Positions 16,415-25,904 are shown, counted from the first letter of the stretch. The stretch is 64,000 bases of DNA from CAYRGQ01 sp964423925 (GCA_964423925.1 CAYRGQ010000001.1:202864-266863), one strand, 5' to 3'. Notes: a model not told the origin generated them from the sequence alone. Numbers and translations are program-made.

Positions 16415-17308
16415 TTAGGAGCGCGGATGGTACTGCGTTATGACTGATTTGAGGTAGTCGCGGTCCACGTGCGTGTAGATTTCCGTAGTCGTGATGCTCT
16501 CGTGTCCGAGCATGTCCTGTACGGCCCGTAAATCGGCACCGCCCTCGATGAGGTGTGTGGCGAAGGAGTGTCTGAAGGTATGCGGACTGATCGATTTGGT
16601 TAGGCCGATGCGTGTTGCCAAGCCCTTGATGACAAGAAAGACCATCACGCGCGATAACGGGCGACCGCGTCGATTCAGGAATGCAAAGTCCGCTTGGCCC
16701 GCTTGTATGGGTACGTGGCACCGGACGTCGGAGATGTACAGGCGCAGGTATTTGGATGCTTCAGCGCCGATGGGAACCAAACGCTCCTTGTTTCCCTTGC
16801 CGGACACCTTGATGAATCCCACATCCAGGTGCAGGTGTGATATGCGCAGGGAGACTAATTCGCTGACGCGAAGCCCACAACCATACAGAACCTCCAGCAT
16901 GGCGCGATTGCGCATTCCTTCGGGGGTTGATAAGTCGATCGCACCGATTAAAGTATCGATCTCGTGTATATTGAGGACGTCAGGAATCTTTCGTCCCAGC
17001 TTAGGGCTTTGGATGAGTTCAGTGGGATTGGGCAACAAGTCGTATTCCAGCGCCAGAAATGCGTAGAAGGCCTTGATCCCCGAAAGTATGCGTGCTTGGC
17101 TATAAGACGAGAGGCCGAAACCGTGGATCCAGTGCAAAAAATCCTGAATATGCGTGGAGGATAGGTCCCCGGGCGAAAGACGCAACGACTCAGCGAATTG
17201 GCTAAGTTTAACTACATCGTTCCTGTAGGCCGAAATGGAGTTGTCGGACAGCGAGCGTTCGAGCCGTAGATATTGCGTGAATTCGGTCAATGCCGTCTTC
17301 CAGTTCAT
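16415..17308 (-). CDS. xerD: Site-specific tyrosine recombinase, XerC/XerD type
   Basis: A 297-residue recombinase with the two-domain Xer architecture: N-terminal SAM-like DNA-binding domain (1-95) and catalytic domain (105-297). The catalytic set is visible: Arg in LYGCGLRVSELVSLR, HTFRHSFATHLIEGG (HxxR), LGHESITTTEIYTH and nucleophile Tyr278. Length and motifs match the housekeeping enzymes that resolve chromosome dimers at dif rather than a phage integrase, and no att-like repeats or cargo genes are nearby. Choosing D over C is by general resemblance only. Confidence 0.9.
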   Translation of the reverse strand: MNWKTALTEFTQYLRLERSLSDNSISAYRNDVVKLSQFAESLRLSPGDLSSTHIQDFLHWIHGFGLSSYSQARILSGIKAFYAFLALEYDLLPNPTELIQSPKLGRKIPDVLNIHEIDTLIGAIDLSTPEGMRNRAMLEVLYGCGLRVSELVSLRISHLHLDVGFIKVSGKGNKERLVPIGAEASKYLRLYISDVRCHVPIQAGQADFAFLNRRGRPLSRVMVFLVIKGLATRIGLTKSISPHTFRHSFATHLIEGGADLRAVQDMLGHESITTTEIYTHVDRDYLKSVITQYHPRS

Positions 17309-17375
17309 GTCGGGAAAACTGTCGTAACGGGAGGGCGGAAGCCGTTTGCCTCACCAACCCGCGCGTAAGGCGTTT

Positions 17376-18902
17376 TTAAACGAATGCCAACCAGTCGCTC
17401 GCCCCGGCGTAATCCTCGACTACCGAGGCGCGACTTACCAAGGAGAGGCTAGAGGCCAGTTGCGCGATGTCGCGCTGTAGGTGTTCTAGGCAGTTTTCGA
17501 CCAAGTCGCTCCGAAAGCCGCGCTCGGCCAAAGCCAGCACATATCCTGCGGAAATGGTCCGACTCACGATCTTGCCTAAGCCTACGAGCTTTCGTTGAGC
17601 GAGGACCTCGCCAGGATTGAAATCCAATGATTTGGCGAAACGGGGCGCGGCGACCGCCGTGAGTGGGTCTTCTTTGAAATAGCTTAGTAGGTTGGACAAT
17701 TTGGCTTTCTTCATTTTCTTGAGGATAATGTCCGCGATCTGCGTGTAAAGCATTTCATTGGATCCCTCAAAGATCTGGAACGGCCGGCTGTCGACGATGC
17801 CTCGACCCGCGATGTGACTAATTTTGTACCCATTGGCGCCAGATACCTGTAGGCACAGTTGCGAAGACTCCTGCATCAGGTCAGTGACGAAAGCCTTCAT
17901 CGTATTGGCTTCCAGTCCTTCTGATGCCAAGTTGTGTGCAATGCCGCTGATGTCGCTGCTGCGTGCGCACATTGCCGAACATACGGTATAAGCGGCTTGT
18001 ATGCGGGATAGCTGATATTGTACCGAATCCAAGGAAAGCAGGTTGCCACTGCCTACCATGCGTTGCTGGCAACGGGCAATGGCTTCGTCGAGCATGCGTT
18101 TGATAAAGCCCATCCCCATGCCTGGAAACTGCATCCGGCTTCGGTGCAGGATATCCAGCATCATCTTGATGCCAGTGCTTGTGGCGTGCAGCTTCTGGTT
18201 AGCCGGCACCTCAATGTCGATCTTATTGAGCCCGTACGGGATCATGTATAGCCCGAGGTTATCAAAAAGATGTTCTACCTTAATGTGTTGCTCGAGTTTG
18301 GCGTCGTCGGTTATGAAAAAGTCGATGTCACGGGCGAGTTCGCCATTTTCTAGCCGCTTGCGGGCAGTTACCAGCCAATAATTGGCTTGGCCCGTGAGGC
18401 CTTGCCAGTGCTTAGTGCCCTTGACAGAATAGCCTGTATCAGTGGTCGTATAAGCCGTACGCATGTTGAGGGCATCACTGCCGTAGTCCGGCTCGGTAAT
18501 CATCAAGCCCCCCATCCGCTGCTCGGTAAGGAAGCTCTTGAAAATGGATGGCTTGACGTCCTTGTCCGCGTATTTGGCCACGGGTTCTAAAAATAGGGCG
18601 AAGTTAATACCGAAGGTAAGCGAAAGCGAGAGGGATTCGTAGGACGCCGCCGATAGCAGGGCAAGGCATTCCTTGACGACCACGCCTCGTCCTCCATACT
18701 CTTCTGGAATGGCGACGGACAGCGGTACCTCGTCCATAATGCGCTTCCACACGGCAGGGGGTAGTCCGCGTTGCAAACTCAACTGGTCGATATCTCCCAC
18801 TTCGTGAAACGCCTCGCGCAGTGCCTTTTCAAAACGTACGATATAATTCGAAAGGTCTTCTTTTTGGTTTGTTTGTGTGTTTTCGGATACTTCTAGAGCC
18901 AT
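17376..18902 (-). CDS. Acyl-CoA dehydrogenase family protein
   Basis: A 508-residue flavoenzyme of the ACAD superfamily, expected to oxidise an acyl-CoA to the enoyl-CoA and pass electrons to ETF. Seen: VAIPEEYGGRG in the N-terminal helical domain, MITEPDYGSDA in the FAD/substrate region, and IFEGSNEMLYTQIA near residue 380 where ACADs carry the catalytic glutamate. The last ~110 residues extend beyond a minimal ACAD. ATG at 18902 is chosen over a TTG two codons earlier. A -7 element lies 17 bases upstream. It is divergent from recQ; substrate unknown. Confidence 0.88.
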   Translation of the reverse strand: MALEVSENTQTNQKEDLSNYIVRFEKALREAFHEVGDIDQLSLQRGLPPAVWKRIMDEVPLSVAIPEEYGGRGVVVKECLALLSAASYESLSLSLTFGINFALFLEPVAKYADKDVKPSIFKSFLTEQRMGGLMITEPDYGSDALNMRTAYTTTDTGYSVKGTKHWQGLTGQANYWLVTARKRLENGELARDIDFFITDDAKLEQHIKVEHLFDNLGLYMIPYGLNKIDIEVPANQKLHATSTGIKMMLDILHRSRMQFPGMGMGFIKRMLDEAIARCQQRMVGSGNLLSLDSVQYQLSRIQAAYTVCSAMCARSSDISGIAHNLASEGLEANTMKAFVTDLMQESSQLCLQVSGANGYKISHIAGRGIVDSRPFQIFEGSNEMLYTQIADIILKKMKKAKLSNLLSYFKEDPLTAVAAPRFAKSLDFNPGEVLAQRKLVGLGKIVSRTISAGYVLALAERGFRSDLVENCLEHLQRDIAQLASSLSLVSRASVVEDYAGASDWLAFV

Positions 18903-18919
18903 CAACAATAGTTTTGCAA

Positions 18920-18927
18920 CAAAGTTA
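18920..18927 (-). promoter_or_regulatory. -7 promoter element of the acyl-CoA dehydrogenase gene
   Basis: TAACTTTG on the minus strand, a full TAnnTTTG match, places the transcription start roughly 10 bases before the ATG. The rest of the 312-base gap to recQ (18903-19214) holds no gene but does contain the perfect palindrome at 19085-19098. Confidence 0.55.
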
Positions 18928-19084
18928 AGTAAATTAACAGCTATTTGGATGCCCGAAATTACATCTTAATGGGCACATTGCGTAACTTTCTGGTAACATG
19001 TTGACATTCCACGGCTTCCGATGTAAGCGTTCTGAAGACAAAGGTAATAGGTTTAGGGGCTGTGCAACTCCTTTCTTTTGGCGA

Positions 19085-19098
19085 ATCCTTCGAAGGAT
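19085..19098. repeat. Perfect 14-bp palindrome between divergent acyl-CoA dehydrogenase and recQ genes
   Basis: ATCCTTCGAAGGAT is exactly self-complementary. It lies 117 bases upstream of the recQ start in the shared regulatory region. Candidate operator for a dimeric regulator; no regulator gene is adjacent, and chance occurrence is possible. Confidence 0.5.
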
Positions 19099-19214
19099 GC
19101 CGAATTTCGCGCACAGATTGGATTTTTCCGAAAAACTTTTCTATTTTTAATGATTAGTACATGTTGTGGGCGGGTTGATTTGGAGCGGAGGTGTGCGTTG
19201 TTATTGGTTATTAC

Positions 19215-21410
19215 ATGGAAATCGAAAAAAAATTATTTGACAATTTGCAGAGCTTCTTTGGTTTCGACACGTTCAAAGGGGATCAAGAAGCGATTATAAC
19301 GAACATCCTAGACAAACGGGATACGTTCGTGATTATGCCTACAGGGGGCGGCAAATCTATCTGCTACCAGCTGCCTGCATTGATGCAAGACGGAACTGCG
19401 ATCGTAATTTCGCCGCTTATTGCGCTTATGAAAAACCAAGTAGACCAGCTGCGGTCCTTTGGAGGGACGGATAGCATCGCGCATTTTCTCAACTCATCGC
19501 TAAACAAAAGCGAAGTGACCAAGGTCAAGCAAGATGTGTTGTCGGGATTGACGAAGCTGTTGTATGTAGCGCCTGAGTCCTTGGCCAAGGCCGACAACGT
19601 CGAGTTTCTCAAGTTGCTGACGGTCTCGTTTGTCGCTGTCGACGAAGCGCATTGTATCTCCGAATGGGGACACGACTTTCGGCCCGAATACCGTCGCATA
19701 CGTCAAGTGATCAATACGATAGGTAAGGATATTCCCGTAATTGCGTTGACGGCAACGGCTACGCCCAAGGTACAGTCTGATATTCGCAAGAACTTGCAGA
19801 TGACGGAAGCTACGCTGTTTAATTCATCCTTTAATCGGCCCAACCTGTACTACGAGGTGCGGCCTAAGAAAGGCGTGGCCAAGGAAATCATCCGTTTTAT
19901 ACGCAACCACAGCGGCAAATCGGGCATCATCTATTGCCTGAGCCGAAAGAAAGTGGAAGAAATCGCCGAGCTCCTAAACCTCAACGGAATTAAGGCGTTG
20001 CCGTACCACGCGGGCCTAGACGCAAAAACACGCTCGGAGACCCAAGACAAGTTTTTGATGGAAGACGTCGAGGTGATTGTAGCCACAATCGCATTCGGGA
20101 TGGGTATCGACAAGCCTGACGTGCGGTATGTCATCCACCATGATATACCCAAGAGCATGGAGGGCTACTACCAAGAGACCGGCCGCGCCGGTCGCGACGG
20201 AGGCGAGGGACACTGTTTGGCGTTTTACTCCGAAAAGGATATCGAAAAGCTGACCAAATTCATGAAGGACAAGCCGGTGTCGGAGCGGGAGATCGGCACC
20301 CAGATATTGAAGGAGGTAATTGATTACTCCGAATCGTCGGTATGCCGGCGTAAGCAAATCCTTCATTATTTCGGCGAACGCTTCGACGAGAACACCTGCA
20401 ACGGCATGTGTGACAATTGTAGCTCGAATCGGACTTGTTTTGATGCCGAAGAAGCCCTGCTTAAGGTGCTGGGCTTTATTAAGGACCAGGGCGACAAGTT
20501 TGACGATCATCATATCCTCAACGTGCTGATGGGGGAAGCTACCCAACCCGTGACGTCCTATAAGCACGACGCGCACCCGTTGTTTGGAAGCGGCACGGCA
20601 GATGGGCTTCTCTATTGGAAGTCCGTGATGCGGCAGGCAACGCTCGAAGATTTCCTCACCAAGGATATCGATAATTATGGCTTATTAAAACTTACGAAAA
20701 AAGGATTGGATTTTCTCGAAAATCCATACGTGATAAAATTCAGCATGAACCGCTCCATGGAAGATGTGGAAGAAGACCGCGGCGACGAGCAGGCCACACA
20801 GATGGGTGGCGGGGCTGTCGATACGCAGCTGCTCCGCCTGCTTAAGGACCTGCGCAAGAAGATTGCGAAGCAAAAGGGCTTGCCTCCGTTTGTTATTTTT
20901 CAGGACCCCACGCTTGACGAAATGTGTACGCACTACCCCGTCACGCTGGAAGAGCTCAAGCAGATTCATGGCGTGGGGGCAGGAAAGAGTGCCAAGTTTG
21001 GCAGCCAGTTCGTGGAATTGATCAGCCAATACGTAGAGGAGAATGACATCGACCGTCCGCAAGACCTGGTGATTAAGAGTTCGGCGAGCCGCTCCGCGCT
21101 GAAAGTGTCGATCATCCAGAATATCGACCGCAAGATCGGTCTTGAAGACATTGCGGCTGCCAAAGGGATTACCTATGAAGAGTTATTGCGAGAAGTGGAA
21201 TCAATCGTCAATTCGGGCACCAAACTCAACCTTACTTATTTCGTGGATGAGATGATCGACTTGGATCGCCAAGAGGAAGTATACGAATACTTTAGGCAAG
21301 CCGAGATCGACTCTATCGATGAGGCGTTGAAAGAATTGGGAGGGGACGATTATACCTACGAAGAAATACAACTGATGCGCATCAAATTCATGTCTGAACT
21401 CGGGAACTAG
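19215..21410 (+). CDS. recQ: ATP-dependent DNA helicase RecQ
   Basis: 3'-5' DNA helicase for recombination and fork repair. 731 residues with the start at 19215 (MEIEKKLFDN). Order of domains: SF2 helicase core with Walker A PTGGGKS (Lys47), DEAH at 143-146 and the RecQ aromatic loop HCISEWGHDFRPEY; second helicase domain ending in the arginine-finger motif QETGRAGRDG; RQC zinc-binding part with cysteines in SSVCRRKQILHYFGERF and NGMCDNCSS; an HRDC domain (about 535-610, PFVIFQDPTLDEM, IHGVGAGKSAKFG). A further ~100-residue acidic helical tail follows, as in Bacteroidota RecQ. Confidence 0.96.
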   Translation: MEIEKKLFDNLQSFFGFDTFKGDQEAIITNILDKRDTFVIMPTGGGKSICYQLPALMQDGTAIVISPLIALMKNQVDQLRSFGGTDSIAHFLNSSLNKSEVTKVKQDVLSGLTKLLYVAPESLAKADNVEFLKLLTVSFVAVDEAHCISEWGHDFRPEYRRIRQVINTIGKDIPVIALTATATPKVQSDIRKNLQMTEATLFNSSFNRPNLYYEVRPKKGVAKEIIRFIRNHSGKSGIIYCLSRKKVEEIAELLNLNGIKALPYHAGLDAKTRSETQDKFLMEDVEVIVATIAFGMGIDKPDVRYVIHHDIPKSMEGYYQETGRAGRDGGEGHCLAFYSEKDIEKLTKFMKDKPVSEREIGTQILKEVIDYSESSVCRRKQILHYFGERFDENTCNGMCDNCSSNRTCFDAEEALLKVLGFIKDQGDKFDDHHILNVLMGEATQPVTSYKHDAHPLFGSGTADGLLYWKSVMRQATLEDFLTKDIDNYGLLKLTKKGLDFLENPYVIKFSMNRSMEDVEEDRGDEQATQMGGGAVDTQLLRLLKDLRKKIAKQKGLPPFVIFQDPTLDEMCTHYPVTLEELKQIHGVGAGKSAKFGSQFVELISQYVEENDIDRPQDLVIKSSASRSALKVSIIQNIDRKIGLEDIAAAKGITYEELLREVESIVNSGTKLNLTYFVDEMIDLDRQEEVYEYFRQAEIDSIDEALKELGGDDYTYEEIQLMRIKFMSELGN

Positions 21411-21511
21411 TTTCTCGTAAAGGCTATGAATGCCGCGAGGGGTGGTTTGTGGCAGCGGGATGCGCGGGGCCCGGCACGAGGTCGTCGGGACGAGCTTACA
21501 CACAAACGCTT

Positions 21512-22873
21512 ATGGACATTCAGGGCGTCTTAGCAAGGCAACGGGCTTTTTATCGAGGGCACAGTACGTTGGGGTTGGATTATCGAAAGCGACAGCTGCG
21601 AAAGCTGAAATCGTTGATCCAAAACAATGAGACGCTGCTTTATGAGGCGATTTACCAGGATTTCGGCAAGTCTAAGTTCGATACGTTTACCACCGAGCTT
21701 GCCATCATTATCCAGGATATCGACTATTACCTACGGCACATGGCGCGTTTGGCGAGACCGAAATCCGTGCGGACGAATCTGGCGTGTCAGATTGCAAGCA
21801 GCAAAATTTATCGCGAGCCACTCGGCTGCACATTGGTGATTGGGGCATGGAATTATCCCTATCAGCTCACCTTGTTGCCGATGGTGGCGGCTATCGCCGC
21901 CGGAAATACCTGTATCGTCAAGCCGAGCGAAGTGGCGGCGAATGCCATGGAAGCCGTTGCGTCAATCATTAATGCAAATTTTGACGACGAATTTCTCTTC
22001 GTAGCTCAGGGCGGTGCCGATGTGGCGGCCGAATTGCTGAAACTCCGTTTTGATAAGATATTCTTTACGGGAAGTCCGCGAGTAGGGCGCTTAGTTTATG
22101 AGGCGGCGGCCAAGCATCTGACGCCCGTGACCCTCGAGTTGGGTGGCAAGTCGCCCGTCATCGTTACCGACAGTGCCGAGTTGGACGTGGCAGCTAGGCG
22201 CATCGTATGGGGTAAGTTTATCAATGCCGGACAAACTTGTATCGCGCCAGACTACGTGCTTGTGGATGAGACGGTCGAGGCCGATTTTGTGGCGCACCTA
22301 AAATACCATATCGATCAGTTTTCGTATGGGCCCGACTCATCCCATTATACGAAAATCATCAACGAACGGCATTTCGATCGTTTGGTGAGCCTTATAGATC
22401 CCTCCAAGGTCTATCACGGAGGGGCGCATGACGCCAATTCGCGATACATCGCGCCTACGGTGCTGAGGGAAGTGGAGTGGAACGATCCCGTTATGCAAGA
22501 AGAGATTTTTGGTCCTATTCTGCCCGTGCTCACCTACCGCACCTTTTATGAGGCCATCGGCGATGTGTGGGACTACGAAAAGCCATTGGCAGCGTATCTT
22601 TTCACTACGGACGTGGAGGAGAAAGATCTGTTCGCTTCGCTAGTGCCGTTTGGTGGCGGGTGCATCAACGACGTCATCATGCATGCGGCTAATCCCAGAT
22701 TGCCATTTGGAGGTGTCGGAAACTCCGGTATGGGCAGCTATCACGGCAAGTTTGGCTTCGATGCCTTTTCACACCGGAAACCGATTATGGACCGCGCTAC
22801 GTGGGGTGAACCCAATTTGCGATACCCTCCGTATACCGAAAGCAAATACGCCTGGATACGGCGGATTATATAA
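21512..22873 (+). CDS. NAD(P)-dependent aldehyde dehydrogenase (class 3 / fatty-aldehyde type)
   Basis: A 453-residue enzyme that oxidises aldehydes to acids; the short length and the YRxPLGxxLVIGAWNYPYQLTLLP region place it with class 3 and coniferyl/fatty aldehyde dehydrogenases. Catalytic Glu209 (TLELGGKSPV) and Cys243 (GQTCIAPDY) are present, as are the nucleotide-binding FFTGSPRVGR and the C-terminal LPFGGVGNSGMGSYHGKFGFDAFSH. ATG at 21512; an upstream in-frame stretch of GC-rich sequence is rejected. 101 bases after recQ; no terminator is seen between, so read-through is possible. Confidence 0.93.
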   Translation: MDIQGVLARQRAFYRGHSTLGLDYRKRQLRKLKSLIQNNETLLYEAIYQDFGKSKFDTFTTELAIIIQDIDYYLRHMARLARPKSVRTNLACQIASSKIYREPLGCTLVIGAWNYPYQLTLLPMVAAIAAGNTCIVKPSEVAANAMEAVASIINANFDDEFLFVAQGGADVAAELLKLRFDKIFFTGSPRVGRLVYEAAAKHLTPVTLELGGKSPVIVTDSAELDVAARRIVWGKFINAGQTCIAPDYVLVDETVEADFVAHLKYHIDQFSYGPDSSHYTKIINERHFDRLVSLIDPSKVYHGGAHDANSRYIAPTVLREVEWNDPVMQEEIFGPILPVLTYRTFYEAIGDVWDYEKPLAAYLFTTDVEEKDLFASLVPFGGGCINDVIMHAANPRLPFGGVGNSGMGSYHGKFGFDAFSHRKPIMDRATWGEPNLRYPPYTESKYAWIRRII

Positions 22874-22908
22874 GGGGCTGCGCCCCAATTGTATGCGGTT
22901 TGTGGCGC

Positions 22909-23217
22909 CTAGGAGCCTGCAAAGCGCGAGCCGAAGATGCCAACCGCCAGCTCAGCCCAAATCAGGACGAGGATAAGCAAAATTGCGCCGCAGAGGAGCA
23001 AGCGCTGCCGCGTGCTTTTGACCTTCCGAAGAACCAATTCGCACAATAAGGCGGTGCCAAATAGTAGGATTCCCATCACTGCGAAATCAAATACGGACCA
23101 ATCCACTTCCGATGTGAATTGCATGGCAATAAGCGGTAAGCATAATAAAGCCGTAGCGATACCGATCAGAAGAGCCAATCGCTTGTTTCCCGATGTGGGG
23201 TGTGTCGTGTGTACCAT
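22909..23217 (-). CDS. Small hypothetical membrane protein
   Basis: 102 residues with three predicted membrane helices (about 14-32, 44-62, 74-95) and a basic loop RKVKSTRQR between helices 2 and 3, suggesting that loop is cytoplasmic. I do not recognise a family with a known function; similar three-helix proteins occur widely in Bacteroidota. It is a single gene with its own near-consensus promoter (23256-23286) and converges on the aldehyde dehydrogenase gene. A GGGGC-TGC-GCCCC hairpin without a T run (22874-22886) lies between them. Confidence 0.75.
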   Translation of the reverse strand: MVHTTHPTSGNKRLALLIGIATALLCLPLIAMQFTSEVDWSVFDFAVMGILLFGTALLCELVLRKVKSTRQRLLLCGAILLILVLIWAELAVGIFGSRFAGS

Positions 23218-23255
23218 GTTAATCGAATTTTAATTTTTCAAAGCACTTTGCGTTG

Positions 23256-23286
23256 CAAAGTAAATTATAAAATGCGACCAAGCAAA
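23256..23286 (-). promoter_or_regulatory. Promoter of the small membrane protein gene at 22909-23217
   Basis: On the minus strand: TTTG (23283-23286), a 19-base spacer, TTACTTTG (23256-23263, one mismatch to TAnnTTTG). A 12-base palindrome CAAAGCACTTTG (23239-23250) covers the predicted start site. Confidence 0.55.
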
Positions 23287-23394
23287 TTTTTTTTTGAGAT
23301 TATTGACGCCGAAAATTAAATAGGAGTAACCACCCGAGTTCTCAAACCTTTAGTCCAAGAGCACGCGCCGCGAGGAGCCTGTATGATGAGCAAC

Positions 23395-24156
23395 TTAGCT
23401 GATAAAACCTTTGACGTATTGTTTGGTCAGCTCTTCCTTTGGGGACAAAAGCACTTCGTCGGCGGGCCCAAACTCGATGATTTCTCCCATATATACGAAT
23501 ATGATGTAGTCAGAGATACGACGTGCTTGGCGGAGGATATGGGTGACGAGCACAATCGTATATTTTTCCTTCAGCCGGACGAACAGATCCTCGATCTTTT
23601 GGGTTGACAGGGGGTCGAGCGCCGACGTGGATTCATCGCCGAGGATGATTTCCGGTTCCACGGCGAGTCCTCGCGCCAGACACAGGCGTTGTTGCTGTCC
23701 GATGGAGAGTTTGGCGGCGGGGGCATGCAGGCGATCCTTGACCTCTTCCCACAAGCTGGTATTTTTCAGTTGGGTTTCCACGATGAGGTCCAGTTCGCGC
23801 TTCTTCCGAATGCCGTGGATGCGGGGGCCATAGGCCACGTTGTCATAGATGGACATGGGTAGGGGGAAGGGGCGCTGCGACAGTAGGCCCATTTTCTTGC
23901 GAATGTGCGTCACCTCAGCTTCGGGCGCGTAGATATCTTCGCCATCGACGAGTACGCTTCCCGTCACGCTCACTCGCGCGGTATCGTCCAGCAGCCGGTT
24001 AAACGTTTTGAGCAAGGTGGTTTTCCCGCAGCCCGATGGGCCGATGATGGACGTTACGCTCTTATCGGGGATGGCGATGTTGATATCCTTCAAAATGTGC
24101 GTACCATCAATATGCACATTAAGGCCTTTGGCGTGTATGAGCGGGTGTTGGTTCAT
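23395..24156 (-). CDS. pstB: Phosphate ABC transporter, ATP-binding protein PstB
   Basis: Cytosolic ATPase (253 residues) of the high-affinity phosphate importer. Walker A GPSGCGKTTLL (39-49), signature LSIGQQQRLCLAR, and Walker B ILGDESTSALDP; the usual Pro after DE is Ser here. The PstB-specific KMGLLSQRPFPLPMSIYDNVAYG region is present. Last gene of the pstSCAB row, 9 bases after pstA. No phoU follows: the next 177 bases are non-coding and then comes an unrelated membrane protein. Confidence 0.95.
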   Translation of the reverse strand: MNQHPLIHAKGLNVHIDGTHILKDINIAIPDKSVTSIIGPSGCGKTTLLKTFNRLLDDTARVSVTGSVLVDGEDIYAPEAEVTHIRKKMGLLSQRPFPLPMSIYDNVAYGPRIHGIRKKRELDLIVETQLKNTSLWEEVKDRLHAPAAKLSIGQQQRLCLARGLAVEPEIILGDESTSALDPLSTQKIEDLFVRLKEKYTIVLVTHILRQARRISDYIIFVYMGEIIEFGPADEVLLSPKEELTKQYVKGFIS

Positions 24157-24165
24157 GCGTGTGTG

Positions 24166-25011
24166 TCAAACGTTGTTCTTGGATTGTCTGGATGCTACGA
24201 TGTGCGAGACGATCACCACCACAAGGATGATGGCCGTCAGGATCAGCGCCGAAGCATAGGCGCGCCCTTGCACTTCGGGGATGGGGCTGCTCAATTGGAA
24301 GAATATGGCCAACGGCAACGTGGCGGCGGGTTCGTCGATATACAGCGGTATGTTGTCGCTGAATCCTGCTGTGAAGAGGACGGAGGCTACATCCCCAATA
24401 CCCCGGCCGAATGCCAGCAAAACAGCGGTATAAATGCCTGGTTTGATTTGTTTAAGGATAATCTTGGCCGCTTCCCAGCGTGTGGCACCGAGCGACAGCG
24501 CGGCATGCTTGAGCTCCTTGGGCACGCCCGCGATCACTTCGTCTAGCGTGCGTACCATAATAGGGATGATGAGCAAGGTGACGGCGGTGATTCCGCCCAA
24601 TAGCGAGGCCCGCACGCCCAGCCAAATCATGATGCTGAATGCAAAGGCACCGTACACGATGGAAGGGATGCCGAAAAGTACGTCATACGCCAGCTTTGCC
24701 GTCTTGCTGACCATGCTGCCCTGCTTGAGGTAGAGGTTGAGGTAGATGGATATCGGGATACTGACGAGAAGGCTGAGGAGGGTGGCCCCGCCAGCCAAGT
24801 AAAGCGACCCAATAATGGCGTTGAGCACACCGCCTTCCTTACCAATGTAGAAGCCGCCCTGCGGTACTTTGGACACCATGTCCCAGGTCAGATACGGCAG
24901 ACCCTTGACGACGATGGTTCCGACTATCAGGAACAGGCTCGAACTCACAATGATGCAGGCAAGCACCATAAGGACTTTGAAAAAACGCTCTTCGGCTTTC
25001 CTTCTACGCAT
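24166..25011 (-). CDS. pstA: Phosphate ABC transporter permease PstA
   Basis: Inner-membrane subunit (281 residues, about six helices) that forms the translocation channel with PstC. The coupling-loop (EAA) signature reads KHAALSLGATRWEAAKIILKQIKPGI, and GIGDVASVLFTAGFSDNIP matches PstA. Starts 2 bases after the pstC stop. The N-terminus is basic (RRRKAEERFFK), consistent with a cytoplasmic start. Confidence 0.95.
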   Translation of the reverse strand: MRRRKAEERFFKVLMVLACIIVSSSLFLIVGTIVVKGLPYLTWDMVSKVPQGGFYIGKEGGVLNAIIGSLYLAGGATLLSLLVSIPISIYLNLYLKQGSMVSKTAKLAYDVLFGIPSIVYGAFAFSIMIWLGVRASLLGGITAVTLLIIPIMVRTLDEVIAGVPKELKHAALSLGATRWEAAKIILKQIKPGIYTAVLLAFGRGIGDVASVLFTAGFSDNIPLYIDEPAATLPLAIFFQLSSPIPEVQGRAYASALILTAIILVVVIVSHIVASRQSKNNV

Positions 25012-25013
25012 AA

Positions 25014-25904
25014 CTAAGCATATCGATGTTCAATGCGGTTGAGGATTAGCCGCGATACTAAATTGAAGAGGAAGATGATGATAAATAACAATAGGGCTGC
25101 AAACATCAACGCAGCATCGTAAAGCGGAATAGACATCATCTCCCCGAAATTGTTGGCAATCAACGCAGGTAGAGGGTATCCGCCGTCAAAGACGGAATTC
25201 GGAGCCACGGGGATATTGCCACAGACCATCAAAACGGCCACCGTTTCGCCAAATGCTCGGGAAATAGCCAGCACCGCCGCGGCGAAGATGCCTGGAAAAG
25301 CCCGCTTCAGCGTTACTTTCTTGATCGTCTCCCATTTTGTGGCGCCCAATGACAGCGAAGCGTCTTTCAACTCCTTGGGAATCGTACGTAATACTTCGGA
25401 AATAATGCTGACGAGGATGGGGAAGATCATGACGGCCAAGACCACACCGCCCGTCAATACCGTGTACCCGCTCGAAGAGTCCGAAAACCGGGGAGCCAGA
25501 TAGTTTTGGATGAACGGGACCACGAAAAAAATCCCCCATACGCCGTAAATCACCGGCGGAATCCCTGCTAGGACGTTTACCAACGGAATCAGCATCCGCC
25601 TGACGGCCACGTGGGCGTACTCCGTGAGGTAAATCGACGTGAGTACGCACAGGGGAAGCGCGAGCGCGATGGCAATAACCGTCACCCATAGCGTGCCCAT
25701 GATGAAAGGGTAGAACCCAAATTGTCCTTTACTGGGCGCCCAATGGCTGTCGGTAAAAAGGCTCCAGATATCGTGCGTGGCTAACAAGGGCTCCGCCCGC
25801 AGGTATAGTCCCAGCCCGAGCGCGATGACGATGGAAACGGAAATAATGGAGAGGATAAGCATCGCATTGGCGACCAGCTTGTCCTTAATGAGCCTAATAT
25901 CCAA
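25014..25904 (-). CDS. pstC: Phosphate ABC transporter permease PstC (TTG start)
   Basis: Inner-membrane partner of PstA, 296 residues, six helices. EAA loop KDASLSLGATKWETIKKVTLKRAFPGI, followed by SRAFGETVAVLMVCGNIP. The best start is a TTG at 25904, 2 bases after the pstS stop, giving a polar N-terminus (MDIRLIKDKL) before helix 1. The first in-frame ATG (25862, 14 codons later) would begin inside helix 1, so TTG is preferred; translational coupling to pstS would explain a weak start. Confidence 0.93.
   Translation of the reverse strand: MDIRLIKDKLVANAMLILSIISVSIVIALGLGLYLRAEPLLATHDIWSLFTDSHWAPSKGQFGFYPFIMGTLWVTVIAIALALPLCVLTSIYLTEYAHVAVRRMLIPLVNVLAGIPPVIYGVWGIFFVVPFIQNYLAPRFSDSSSGYTVLTGGVVLAVMIFPILVSIISEVLRTIPKELKDASLSLGATKWETIKKVTLKRAFPGIFAAAVLAISRAFGETVAVLMVCGNIPVAPNSVFDGGYPLPALIANNFGEMMSIPLYDAALMFAALLLFIIIFLFNLVSRLILNRIEHRYA

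Noticed and set aside
16415..17308. Xer-type recombinase as evidence of an integrated mobile element
   Set aside because: Length and motifs match the housekeeping Xer enzyme, and there are no direct repeats, tRNA target or cargo genes around it.
22874..22886. GGGGC-TGC-GCCCC hairpin after the aldehyde dehydrogenase gene as a terminator
   Set aside because: Only 5 bp and no T run on either strand; it may be incidental.
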